NCBI RefSeq assembly: GCF_006538725.1
Contig: NZ_BJLQ01000004.1
Location: 1-64,000, forward strand
Length of the DNA: 64,000 nucleotides
Reading direction: 5' to 3'
Source: Cellulomonas gelida
GTDB taxonomy: Bacteria; Actinomycetota; Actinomycetes; Actinomycetales; Cellulomonadaceae
Both the position numbers and the translations under genes were made by a program. Below are positions 56,034-64,000 of the stretch, one piece after another. The notes under the pieces are model-generated. The model worked only from the letters and a program-made list of their open reading frames with translations. It was not told where the DNA came from and searched no databases. The stretch's first letter is position 1. Every line of letters begins with the position of its first letter.

Positions 56034-57406
56034 CCGAGCGCCGTGATCGTCAGGACCGTCTCGTACCGGCCGGGCGCCGCGCCGTCGGGGACCCGCAGCG
56101 TGAGGCCTGCGGTCACGCGGACCGTGCGCTCGCCGCGCGTCGCGCCGCCGACGACCAGCGTGCGTGGCGAGGCCAGCCCGCCACCGGTGACCGTGGACGG
56201 CGTGATCGCGCGGCCTGCGCGCACCCCGGCCACGGGCTCCAGCAGCGAGGGCTGCCAGCCGAGGTGCTGCGCACCGAGGACGTGCGCGCCGTCGTGCGTG
56301 GTGAACGGGCGGGCCTGGCCCGAGAGCGTGAAGCCGGGGCTGCCCGCGCGGGTGTCGGTGATCGTCACGGCCGGCAACGTGCCGGTGGCCGTGAACGCGC
56401 CGTCGGCCGTCGTCGCCGTGCCGAGGCTCGCCGTGGCGTCGGCGAACGACCACGTGAGGGCGCCGGGCTCGGCCGGTGCCGTCGGCGTCGGGCCGGGCGT
56501 CGGGCCCGCGGTCGTCGTCGGGGCCGGGGTCGGCGTGGTCGACGGGTCGGGGTCCGGCCCGTCGAGCGTGAAGCCCACGTCGACCGGCAGCGCCGGCTTG
56601 GAGTCCTGCGTGCCCTGGCAGCCGGTCGAGTAGAAGTGCGTCTGCAGGCTCGCAGGCATCGCGGCGACGAAGTCCGCGGGCCACGAGCCCCACCAGCCGG
56701 TCGCGGCGCCCGACGTCGAGCACGACCGCACCTGCGCGCCACCCGCCGCGTCGACGGTGACGCCCTGGTAGTCCGGCGTGAGGCGGAACGAGTCGTCGTC
56801 GAGGCCGCTGCGCGCGCCCGACGAGAACGTCAGCACGGTCACGCGACCCACCCGGACCGGGGCCGACGGCTGGCCGTCGAGATCGACGCCCGACCCGACC
56901 GCCACGTCGAACGACAGCGTGCCCGCTCCGCTACGGGCGACCGAGAGCACCGGGTCGGAGTAGACCTCGTCGGGGGCGTTCAGCGACGCCGGGTAGGCGT
57001 TGACCGTGTACGACCCGGTCCAGCTGAGCTCGGCGGCGCCCGTCTGCGGGTCGACCGTCCCCGTGCCGCCGGTGAACCGCACGGCGTTGGGGGTCTTCTG
57101 CGGGGTCGAGCGCGGCATCGACGTCGCGGGGACAGGCGCGACGGCGTAGACGTCCTGCGAGCCGCCGGAGACCGAGCCCCGGAGGATCTCGGCCCCGCCG
57201 CGCGCCCCCGACAGGGTCCACGGCCCGAAGATGCCGACCTGCGCGTAGCCGCTGATGCCCCACGTGAGGGTCGCGTCGTCGAGCACCGGAGCGTCGCCGG
57301 GCTCGTCCGCGAACGCTGGCGCGGCGGCCAGCGTCGCGACGAGCGAGCACAGCGCCGTCAGCGCGACGGCCTTCCTGCTCAGCGCACCCACGGGAGCACC
57401 ACCCAT
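56030..57406 (-). CDS. HtaA-like / WxL-like fusion protein, secreted
   Basis: A 458-residue exported protein. The signal peptide ends near PAFADEP. An HtaA-like region (about 40-285) contains DATLTWGISGYAQ, AELSWTGSYTVNAY, DPVLSVARSGAGTLSF, a YxGV strand and WWGSWPADFV. A Pro/Thr linker (about 288-315) leads to a C-terminal WxL-like beta domain (GFTLSGQARPF, LGWQPSLLEP, GRYETVLTITALG at the end). ATG 57406 overlaps the previous gene by 28 bases; GTG 57391 is also possible. It is homologous over the first region to the 447-residue neighbour. It probably captures heme at the surface and is held by the DUF916 protein. Confidence 0.72.
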   Translation of the reverse strand: MGGAPVGALSRKAVALTALCSLVATLAAAPAFADEPGDAPVLDDATLTWGISGYAQVGIFGPWTLSGARGGAEILRGSVSGGSQDVYAVAPVPATSMPRSTPQKTPNAVRFTGGTGTVDPQTGAAELSWTGSYTVNAYPASLNAPDEVYSDPVLSVARSGAGTLSFDVAVGSGVDLDGQPSAPVRVGRVTVLTFSSGARSGLDDDSFRLTPDYQGVTVDAAGGAQVRSCSTSGAATGWWGSWPADFVAAMPASLQTHFYSTGCQGTQDSKPALPVDVGFTLDGPDPDPSTTPTPAPTTTAGPTPGPTPTAPAEPGALTWSFADATASLGTATTADGAFTATGTLPAVTITDTRAGSPGFTLSGQARPFTTHDGAHVLGAQHLGWQPSLLEPVAGVRAGRAITPSTVTGGGLASPRTLVVGGATRGERTVRVTAGLTLRVPDGAAPGRYETVLTITALG

Positions 57407-58722
57407 CCCTGTCGCAGTCCCAGCGCACCGGCGGCGGCCGCCACGACGCTCGCGCCCAACGCGCCGAGCGCGAGCGGGTCGTCGAGCAGCCCGTCGAGCA
57501 GGCCGCCCTCGTCGGGCCCGGGGGTCGTCACGGGCTGCGCCGAGAGCGCCTGCGCGCCCGAGCTCGCCGGGACCTGCGGAGCCACCGCGGTCAGTCCGCC
57601 GTCGGCGTGGGCGCCGAGCGCCGGGCGGGCGACGCCGCCTGCCGGGCGGTTCCGCACCTGGTTCTCCGGCACGCGCGGTCCCGCGGTCGGCGCGGGCCCG
57701 CCGCCCTGGTCGTCGTCGTCCGCGGCGGGCGGGGTGACCGGGCGGCTCGCGTCGAAGCTCACGACGAGCGCGGCCGCGGGCTTGGCGCGGTCGCGCGCTC
57801 CCCCGGTCGAGTACCAGTACGGTGCCTGGCCGACCTCGCCCTGGAAGTCCACGAAGTCCTGCGGGAACGCGCCCCAGTACGCGGCGCTCGCCGCGTCGCG
57901 CGCGCTCTGCGGAGCCGCACCCGCGGGCGCGGTCACCGAGACCCCGACGTACTCGGGCACGACGACGAGCCCTGCCTCCGTGACCTCGACGTCCTCGAGG
58001 ACCGCCAGCGCGGCCGTGCGCGGCGTCAGGGCGGTCCACGTTCCCGGCTGGGTGCGGTCGGCGCCGAAGCCGGAGAGCGTCGCGGTGAGCGTGCCGGTGC
58101 CGTCGGCGACCTCGAGCACCGGGTCGGTCGCGCTCCAGTACGTCAGGCCGCCGTAGAACACCACCGTGAACGAGCCGGTCCAGCGCACCGACGCGGTGCC
58201 GCTCGCGGCGTCGACCGTGCCGACACCGCCCTCGATGACGACCTCGTTGCCGGTCGTGCTCTCCGGTGACGCCACCGCGACCGGCGCGCCGGACGCGTCG
58301 AGGCAGCGGGTCGCCCACGACGCCTCGACGTGCCCGCCGCCGGGGGCGTCCTTCTCGATGCGGACGTCGTCCGCGCGTGACGCGTACAGGCCGTCCTGCT
58401 CGGTCCACGCGCGCGAGCCCCCGGCCGAGCCCGCCTTGCCGGCCGACAGGAAGTTGCAGCCGCCGAAGAACGCGCCGCCGCCCGTCTCGTCGTTCAGGGC
58501 CCAGCGCAGCTGGGCGTCGCTCACCGTGAGCGCGTCGGGCTCCGGGATGGTGACGTCGACGACGACGTCGTCCGCGGCGGCGGACAGCGCCGCGGGCACC
58601 GTCAGCACGCCGAGGGCGAGCGCCGCGACGGCGAGCAGCCGCCCGGCGCGGGTCCGGCGCTCACGGTGGGTCCGCGCGCGAGTCGTCGGGTCGGTCAGGG
58701 GCTGAGGCGTCGGCGGGGTCAT
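57379..58722 (-). CDS. Membrane-anchored HtaA-like protein
   Basis: A 447-residue exported protein with signal peptide (ending near LSAAADD), an HtaA-like domain at about 62-325 (LRWALNDETGGGAFFG, SVRWTGSFTVVFYGG, DPVLEVADGTGTLTATLSG, YWGAFPQDFVDFQG), an acidic/Pro linker and a C-terminal membrane helix (LALGALGASVVAAAAGALGL). HtaA-type domains bind heme. ATG 58722 overlaps the upstream stop (ATGA). It shares the WTGS, DPVL, GTLT and YSTG blocks with the HtaA-WxL protein. Confidence 0.78.
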   Translation of the reverse strand: MTPPTPQPLTDPTTRARTHRERRTRAGRLLAVAALALGVLTVPAALSAAADDVVVDVTIPEPDALTVSDAQLRWALNDETGGGAFFGGCNFLSAGKAGSAGGSRAWTEQDGLYASRADDVRIEKDAPGGGHVEASWATRCLDASGAPVAVASPESTTGNEVVIEGGVGTVDAASGTASVRWTGSFTVVFYGGLTYWSATDPVLEVADGTGTLTATLSGFGADRTQPGTWTALTPRTAALAVLEDVEVTEAGLVVVPEYVGVSVTAPAGAAPQSARDAASAAYWGAFPQDFVDFQGEVGQAPYWYSTGGARDRAKPAAALVVSFDASRPVTPPAADDDDQGGGPAPTAGPRVPENQVRNRPAGGVARPALGAHADGGLTAVAPQVPASSGAQALSAQPVTTPGPDEGGLLDGLLDDPLALGALGASVVAAAAGALGLRQGWVVLPWVR

Positions 58723-59945
58723 CGGGTGGCCCCCGCGAGCTCCGGCGCGGCCTCGCGCTCGTCGTCGCTCTCGCCGGGCGCAGCCGGGGTACCTCGCTCG
58801 GCCGCGCGGCGACGGCGCCGTGCGGCCAGGGCGCCGAGCACGACGAGCGCGACGAGCAGCGCGGCGACGCCGACGAGCACCCAGGTCGCGGCGGACGGGC
58901 CCGCGCCCGGCTGCTCGCCCGCGTTCGCGAGCGCGGCCGCGACGACCGGGTCCTCGATCACGGTCACGTCGAGCGTCGCGACCTGGCCCGAGGCGGCGCC
59001 GGTCAGCGTGAGGGTCGCGGTGCCGGGCGTGAGCGCCGCGGGGACCGCGAGCACACCCGCGACCTCCCCGTAGGGCCCGGCCGTGAGCGGGCCGACCCCT
59101 GCCTGTCCGCCCGTCAGGGAGCCGACGACCTGCTCGCCGGCCGCGAACCCGCGCGCGGTGAAGCTCAGCACACGGCCCCGCACGACCGTCGACTGGTCGC
59201 TCGTCGCCTCGGCGGGGCCGTCGACCTGCGGCGACGCGGCGCCACCGGTCGCCGGCGTGGCCACCGCTGTCGCCTCCGCGCCGGGCTGCGCCGCCTCGTC
59301 GTCGTCGCCGGCCGCCGCCCCCTGCGCGTCTGCGAGGTCCACGAACTGCACGGGCGTGAACGTCTCGTTGGTCGCGTTGCTGACGCCGTGCGCGCCGAAC
59401 GTGATGACACCGCACGTCACCGTGAGGCAGTCGATGCTCGTCACCGCACCCGAGCGACCCACGACCTCGACCTTCGGTCCCGGGATCGTCAGCGTCGTCG
59501 ACCACGTCCCGTCCGCGGCGATCGTGCCGCCGTTCGCCGACGAGGCGGTGTCCGACCCCGGGTAGGACACGAACCGCTGGAAGCCCGCGTTGTCCTTCGA
59601 CTCGCTGTCGGGCACGTAGAGCAGGTCCTGCCCGCTGACTCCGCCCTTGCTCGGCCGCCACGACCCGCCCGCGGGGTCGTCGACCCACCCGAACACGACG
59701 TAGATGCCGCCGAACCCGCCGGGCACGGACTGGAACCCGGACCCGCTGACCCTCACCGGCGTGGAGTAGGTCGCGTCGGCCTGCGCCTTGCCGTTCTCCG
59801 CCGCGACCGTGACGCGCGCGGCCGCCGACGCGGGCGCCGCGGCGAGCCCCAGCACTCCGAGGCCGAGCGTCGCGGCGAGCAGGCTCGCGACGAGCGGGGC
59901 GCGCCGCCGCGTGCGGACGGTCGTCGACGTGGTCGGGTGCGTCAT
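58719..59945 (-). CDS. Secreted membrane-anchored protein with the WRPS/ETFTPV domain
   Basis: A 408-residue protein: signal peptide (ending near ASAAARV), a domain at about 42-200 (VRVSGSGFQSVPGGFGGIYV, WRPSKGG, NETFTPVQFVDL) also present in the 652-residue HtaA/Ig protein, an acidic Ala-rich linker, an Ig-like domain (about 250-345), a C-terminal membrane helix and a basic cytoplasmic tail. Two cysteines in CLTVTC may form a disulphide. I do not know a function; the operon position right after hmuV implies heme handling. ATGA overlap with hmuV. Confidence 0.72.
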   Translation of the reverse strand: MTHPTTSTTVRTRRRAPLVASLLAATLGLGVLGLAAAPASAAARVTVAAENGKAQADATYSTPVRVSGSGFQSVPGGFGGIYVVFGWVDDPAGGSWRPSKGGVSGQDLLYVPDSESKDNAGFQRFVSYPGSDTASSANGGTIAADGTWSTTLTIPGPKVEVVGRSGAVTSIDCLTVTCGVITFGAHGVSNATNETFTPVQFVDLADAQGAAAGDDDEAAQPGAEATAVATPATGGAASPQVDGPAEATSDQSTVVRGRVLSFTARGFAAGEQVVGSLTGGQAGVGPLTAGPYGEVAGVLAVPAALTPGTATLTLTGAASGQVATLDVTVIEDPVVAAALANAGEQPGAGPSAATWVLVGVAALLVALVVLGALAARRRRRAAERGTPAAPGESDDEREAAPELAGATR

Positions 59946-60733
59946 CGGATCTCCTCCAGGGCGGCGACACGCACCGGCAGCACGACGATCTCGTCGCTGC
60001 CCGGGCGGTGCACCACCTCGATGGGGTGGCGGTAGACGTCGGTGAGGAGCTCGCCCGTCAGCACGTCGTGCGGCCGCCCCTCGCCGCGCACGCGCCCCTC
60101 GGCGAGCAGCACGACGCGGTCCGCGTACGCCGCGGCGAGCGTGAGGTCGTGCAGCACGACGACCACGGCGGCGCCGTCTCGCGCCCAACGCAGGGCCTCG
60201 GCGAGCAGCGACTCCTGGTGGCGGATGTCGAGCGCGGCGGTCGGCTCGTCGAGCAGCAGCACGACCGGCTCCTGCGCGAGCGTCCGGGCGAACGACGCCC
60301 GGGCCTTCTCGCCGCCGGACAGCGTGGGGTACCGGCGCGCGGCCAGGTGCGTCACGTCCGCCGTGCGCATGACGTTCTCGATGACGCGCTCGTCGTCGTC
60401 CTCGCGGTCCGTCCCGCGCCACGGCGCGCGGCCCATGCGGACCACGTCGGCGACGTCGAACGGGAACGACAGCCGGTTCTCCTGCAGCAGCACCGCGCGA
60501 CGGCGCGCGAGGTCGGCGAGCCGCAGCGTGCGGACATCGACGCCGTCGAGCTCGACCACTCCCTCGTCGGGCGTGACGTCCCCGGCCAGGACACCGAGCA
60601 GCGTCGACTTGCCCGCGCCGTTCGGGCCGAGCAGCGCGAGCACCTCACCGGCGACCACGTCGAGATCGACGCCGTCGACCACGGCCGTCGACCCGTACCG
60701 CACGCGCACGCCCCGGGCGCGCAGCGCGGTCAC
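59942..60733 (-). CDS. hmuV: Heme ABC transporter ATP-binding protein
   Basis: A 263-residue ATPase with Walker A GPNGAGKST, a Q-loop (LLQENRLSFPF), signature LSGGEKARA, Walker B VVLLLDEPT and switch His in VVVLHDLTLAA, the FecE/HmuV type. It powers heme import through HmuU. GTG 60733 overlaps hmuU (GTGA); an in-frame extension runs inside hmuU. Confidence 0.93.
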   Translation of the reverse strand: MTALRARGVRVRYGSTAVVDGVDLDVVAGEVLALLGPNGAGKSTLLGVLAGDVTPDEGVVELDGVDVRTLRLADLARRRAVLLQENRLSFPFDVADVVRMGRAPWRGTDREDDDERVIENVMRTADVTHLAARRYPTLSGGEKARASFARTLAQEPVVLLLDEPTAALDIRHQESLLAEALRWARDGAAVVVVLHDLTLAAAYADRVVLLAEGRVRGEGRPHDVLTGELLTDVYRHPIEVVHRPGSDEIVVLPVRVAALEEIR

Positions 60734-61956
60734 GCCCAGCCTCCCGCGCTGCGGCGCGTGCGGCGGATGAGCCAGAAGAAGAACGGGCCGCCGCACAGCG
60801 CGGTGAGCATGCCGATCGGCAGGTCGGCGTACGGCACCGCGGTGCGCGCGACGAGGTCGGCGCACATCAGCAGGACCGCGCCGCCCAGCGCGCTCGCGGG
60901 CACGAGCACGCGGTGGCCGGGCCCGACCGCCATGCGCACGAGGTGAGGCACGACGAGCCCGACGAACGCGATGATCCCGCAGAACGCGACCGCGGCGGCA
61001 GTGAGCAGCGCGACGAGCACGATGCTCACGATGCGCAGGCGCTCGACGTCGACCCCCAGGTGCCGGGCCGGGCGCTCGCCGAGCGCGAGCAGGTCGAGCC
61101 TCCTCGCGAGCAGGCCCGCACCGAGGATCCCGAGCAGGACGAGCGGCGCGACGACCGCGACGTAGGGCCAGCGCGTGCCGTTGAGGCTGCCGAGCTGCCA
61201 GAACACGATCTGCTCACGCGCCTGCGTGTCGCCCAGGAACGTGAGGAACGCGAGCGCGGCGCCCGCGACGGCGTTGACCGCGACACCCGTCAGGACGAGG
61301 GTCACCACCTGCGTGCGCCCGCCGTCGCGCGCGGTCGCGTACACCAGGAGCGTCGTGAGCAGGCCCGCGACGAACGCGGCGACCGCGGCCGTCCACGAGC
61401 CGAGGAACGTCCAGCCGAACACGATCACCGTGCACGCGCCCACGGCGGCGCCCGAGCTCACGCCGACCACGCCCGGGTCGGCCAGCGGGTTGCCGAACAC
61501 GCCCTGCATGAGCGCGCCGCCCGTCGCGAGCGCGGCCCCGACCAGCAGGGCCATGACGATCCGCGGGAACCGGATGGTCCACAGCGCGGCGTCGGTGTTG
61601 ACGTGCGTCGCTGCCGCGCCACCGTCGATGCCGAACCTGCGCAGGACGGCGCCGAGCACCTCGGGGGGCGGGATGTGCAGCTGGCCGACGCCCGCGGCGA
61701 GCACCGCGACGACCACGAGCGCGACCGCGAGCCCGCTGAGCAGCGCGATCGTGCGCGCCCGTCGGCCCGCGGCCTGCGGTGCGAGCACCAGCTCGGCGGC
61801 GCGTGGCGCGGCACCGCGCAGCGCGCTGCGCACGGTCGTCGGCGCGGCGGCCGCGGGGCCGGCCGCCTCGTGCGCGGTGACCGCGGGCGTTGCTGCCTCG
61901 CGGGCGGCGGTCTCGTGCGCCTCCGCGGCTGCCGGGTGGGTCTGCGTCACGGTCAC
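60730..61956 (-). CDS. hmuU: Heme ABC transporter permease (FecCD family)
   Basis: A 408-residue permease with about 65 Ala-rich cytoplasmic residues, then about ten membrane helices. It has the FecCD motifs RFPRIVMALLVGAALATGGA, GNPLADPGVVGVSSGAA and IAFVGLVVPHLVRM. GTG 61956 (MTVTQTH) overlaps hmuT (GTGA). It forms the heme channel with HmuV and HmuT. Confidence 0.94.
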   Translation of the reverse strand: MTVTQTHPAAAEAHETAAREAATPAVTAHEAAGPAAAAPTTVRSALRGAAPRAAELVLAPQAAGRRARTIALLSGLAVALVVVAVLAAGVGQLHIPPPEVLGAVLRRFGIDGGAAATHVNTDAALWTIRFPRIVMALLVGAALATGGALMQGVFGNPLADPGVVGVSSGAAVGACTVIVFGWTFLGSWTAAVAAFVAGLLTTLLVYATARDGGRTQVVTLVLTGVAVNAVAGAALAFLTFLGDTQAREQIVFWQLGSLNGTRWPYVAVVAPLVLLGILGAGLLARRLDLLALGERPARHLGVDVERLRIVSIVLVALLTAAAVAFCGIIAFVGLVVPHLVRMAVGPGHRVLVPASALGGAVLLMCADLVARTAVPYADLPIGMLTALCGGPFFFWLIRRTRRSAGGWA

Positions 61957-63050
61957 GACTGCGCGGGTGCGTAGAGCGCGACGGCGAGCGCGTCGAGGAC
62001 GTCCGCGGTGCGCGGCCCGAACGAGAGCACCGCGGAGTCGGCCATGTCGATGATGCGCCGGCTCTGGCCCGCGGGCGTGCTCGCGACGGCGGGCAGCGTC
62101 TCGAGCAGGCCGTCGACGCCGCCCACCGACGCCAGCCCGTCGGACATCACGAGCACGACGTCAGGCTCGGCCTTGACGACGCCCTCGTCGGTCACGGGCT
62201 TCATGCCCTGCCAGCCGATCTCCCCGGCGACGTCGACCGCACCGAGCGCGTCGATGAGCGAGTCCGTCCCCGAGCCCTCGCCGAACAGGTAGTAGACGCC
62301 GGCCTGGCCGCGCACGTAGAGGAACACGATCCGCAGCCGCTCGGACTCCTGCTCGGGTGCGATCGCGGCGATCTCGGCGATCTTCGCCGTCACGGCGTCG
62401 TCGGTGCGCTGCGCGAGAGCCGCACCGGCCTCGGGTACGCCGAGCGCGTCCGCGACCTGCGTGATGAGGTCACCGACGCCGTCGACCGACCGGTGCGAGT
62501 CGACCACGACGACCGGGATGCCCGCGTCGCGCATCTGGAGCACCACGTCCCACGGGCCCAGGCTCGTGTCGGTGAGGATCACGGTCGGTGCGAGCTCGAG
62601 GATCGCCTCGGCGGACAGCTCGTGCCCGTTCGCCGTGACCAGCGGCTTGTCCTTGATCTCCGCGAACGCGGAGGAGGTGTCGCGTCCGACGACGCGGTCC
62701 CCAAGGCCGAGCTCGTAGACGATGCGGGAGACAGTTCCGTACACGTCGAGCGCGAGGATGCGGCTCGCGTCGCTCACGGTGACCGCTGTGCCTTGCACGT
62801 CGGTGACGGTGACGGGCAGCGCGGGCTCGGGGTCGTCCGCGACGGGCCGGACCGCGGAGTCCGCGACGACCGCGGTCGCGGGGCCCGTGAGCGTCTTGGG
62901 TGCCGCCGCCGGCTCCACGTCGGCGAGGCGCGTGCCGCCGCCGGCCGTGACGTCGTGGTCGTCGGCCGCCGTCGCACCGCCGCATCCGGCGAGCGCCAGG
63001 ACCAGCACGAGCGTCGCGACGAGGGCGCGGGCCGGGCGCGCGACAGGCAT
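61953..63050 (-). CDS. hmuT: Heme-binding lipoprotein of the HmuTUV importer
   Basis: A 365-residue binding protein with lipobox LALAGC (Cys23), then the two-lobed TroA/BtuF-type fold with SRILALDVYGTVSRIVYELG and LTDTSLGPWDVV. The Tyr of DVYGT and the His in ANGHELS are candidate heme ligands, as in HmuT of Corynebacterium, though this is inference. It is the first gene of the importer operon, with an iron box 65 bases upstream. Confidence 0.9.
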   Translation of the reverse strand: MPVARPARALVATLVLVLALAGCGGATAADDHDVTAGGGTRLADVEPAAAPKTLTGPATAVVADSAVRPVADDPEPALPVTVTDVQGTAVTVSDASRILALDVYGTVSRIVYELGLGDRVVGRDTSSAFAEIKDKPLVTANGHELSAEAILELAPTVILTDTSLGPWDVVLQMRDAGIPVVVVDSHRSVDGVGDLITQVADALGVPEAGAALAQRTDDAVTAKIAEIAAIAPEQESERLRIVFLYVRGQAGVYYLFGEGSGTDSLIDALGAVDVAGEIGWQGMKPVTDEGVVKAEPDVVLVMSDGLASVGGVDGLLETLPAVASTPAGQSRRIIDMADSAVLSFGPRTADVLDALAVALYAPAQS

Positions 63051-63114
63051 GGCTGGTCGACCTCCGTGCTGAGGGACGGGGTGAGACCCGTGGACCCCGC
63101 CATCCTAGCCGCGC

Positions 63115-63133
63115 AAAGGTTAGGCTCACCTAC
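63115..63133. promoter_or_regulatory. DtxR/IdeR-type iron box before hmuT
   Basis: AAAGGTTAGGCTCACCTAC matches TWAGGTTAGSCTAACCTWA at 16 of 19 positions. It lies 65 bases before the hmuT start in the 138-base gap to lysA. Confidence 0.85.
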
Positions 63134-63188
63134 CTTCCGCAAGCGGCCTTGGTCACACGTCCAGCGGCGCGCGACGTGCTACGGCAGG

Positions 63189-64000
63189 TCAGCCCTGGTC
63201 GAGGGCGAGCAGGTCGTCGACGGTCTCGCGCCGCAGCAAGGTGCGCACCTCGCCGCCGCGCACCGCCACGACCGGCGGCCGCGTCAGGAGGTTGTAGTTC
63301 GACGCCATCGACCGCCCGTAGGCGCCCGTCGCCGCGACGGCCAGCAGGTCGCCCGCGCGCACGTCGCCCGGCAGCTGCACCTCGTGCACGACGACGTCGC
63401 CCGACTCGCAGTGCTTGCCGACCACGCGGGCCAGCACCGACGGCGCCGACGAGAGCCGCCCGACGACCTCGGCGTGGTACCGCGCGCCGTACAGCGCCGG
63501 CCGGATGTTGTCGCTCATCCCGCCGTCCACGGACACGTACAGGCGCTCGGTCTCGTCGTCCACGCGCACGGGCTTGACGGTCCCGACGGTGTACAGCGTG
63601 AGCCCGGCCGGCCCGACGATCGCGCGCCCGGGCTCGATCGAGAACCGCGGCAGCGGCGTCCCGAGCTCGGCGGCGGCCGCCGCGACCGACGCGGCGACGT
63701 CCTTCGCGATCCGGTCGGGGTCGAGCGCGACGTCGCCCGGCAGGTAGGCGATGCCGTACCCGCCACCCAGGTCGACCTCGTCGACGAGCACGCCGGTGCG
63801 CTCGGCCAGCGCCGCGCGCAGCGCGAGCACCACGCGCGCGGCGACCTCGAACCCCGACGGGTCGAGGATCTGCGAGCCGATGTGCGAGTGGATGCCCAGC
63901 AGGTGCAGCTCCGGGTGGGACAGCACGGCGAGCAGCGCGGTCATCGCGGGCGAGTCGCCGTCGCCGTGCGCCGCGACCGACAGGCCGAACTTCTGGTCCT
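63189..64000 (-). CDS. lysA: Diaminopimelate decarboxylase, 5' end outside the window
   Basis: The C-terminal 270 residues of LysA are present; the reading frame continues to the window edge with QKFGLSVAAHGDGDS, the start of the PLP barrel. Visible motifs are LLGIHSHIGSQ, the PLP-phosphate-binding GGGYGIAY, SIEPGRAIVGPAG, VGKHCESGD with the partner-site Cys, and GAYGRSMASNYN. It makes lysine from meso-DAP. The missing part contains the PLP lysine. Internal ATG 63944 is not the start. Confidence 0.95.
   Translation of the reverse strand, partial: DQKFGLSVAAHGDGDSPAMTALLAVLSHPELHLLGIHSHIGSQILDPSGFEVAARVVLALRAALAERTGVLVDEVDLGGGYGIAYLPGDVALDPDRIAKDVAASVAAAAAELGTPLPRFSIEPGRAIVGPAGLTLYTVGTVKPVRVDDETERLYVSVDGGMSDNIRPALYGARYHAEVVGRLSSAPSVLARVVGKHCESGDVVVHEVQLPGDVRAGDLLAVAATGAYGRSMASNYNLLTRPPVVAVRGGEVRTLLRRETVDDLLALDQG

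Overview
The window is very GC-rich actinobacterial DNA, with strong G/C third-position bias, many GTG starts and ATGA/GTGA gene overlaps. Gene content and order point to Cellulomonas or a close relative in the Cellulomonadaceae: intracellular plant-glycan hydrolases, a FilP-like coiled-coil protein, NucS mismatch repair, and the block lysA / hom-thrC-thrB / rho / rpmE-prfA-prmC-sua5-wecA / atp / DUF2550-nucS that is conserved across Actinobacteria.

Layout. 1-442 has no convincing gene (a tRNA-like scrap and a tandem repeat). 443-7737 holds a redox-dead YbbN-type protein, a lipoprotein/membrane-protein pair of unknown role, and a divergent FilP/Scy-like coiled-coil gene. 7790-10634 is a compact run of two alpha/beta hydrolases, a HAD phosphatase and a small zinc-binding protein. 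10832-27731 is a carbohydrate locus: GH1, GH31 alpha-xylosidase, GH42, a LacI regulator, GH95, two ABC permeases, a Tat-type lipoprotein binding protein and GH3. The hydrolases lack signal peptides. The enzyme set matches stepwise cytoplasmic breakdown of imported xyloglucan oligosaccharides (fucose, galactose, xylose, glucose). A 14-bp operator-like motif recurs before each of its transcription units and again before a solitary tatA at 28327. 27753-30438 carries a VOC protein, tatA, nagA and a small membrane protein. 30513-43529 (all minus) is the housekeeping block nucS, DUF2550, atpCDGAHFEB, an AtpI-like protein, wecA, sua5, prmC, prfA, rpmE.

43728-47372 is an island of unrelated small genes (GT4 glycosyltransferase, TfoX-like, DinB-like, FMN reductase, membrane-anchored PemK/MazF-like) separating rpmE from rho. 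47490-53176 is rho, thrB, thrC, hom. 53363-63050 is a heme/iron acquisition cluster: hmuT-hmuU-hmuV, then four secreted or membrane-anchored surface proteins, then a large HtaA/Ig-repeat protein. One surface protein fuses an HtaA-like domain to a WxL-like domain and is followed, overlapping, by a DUF916 (WxL-interacting) membrane protein. Two DtxR/IdeR-type iron boxes (55385 and 63115) frame the cluster, which lies between hom and lysA. lysA runs off the right edge. The most interesting candidates are the HtaA-WxL/DUF916 heme-surface system and the xyloglucan regulon that appears to include tatA.
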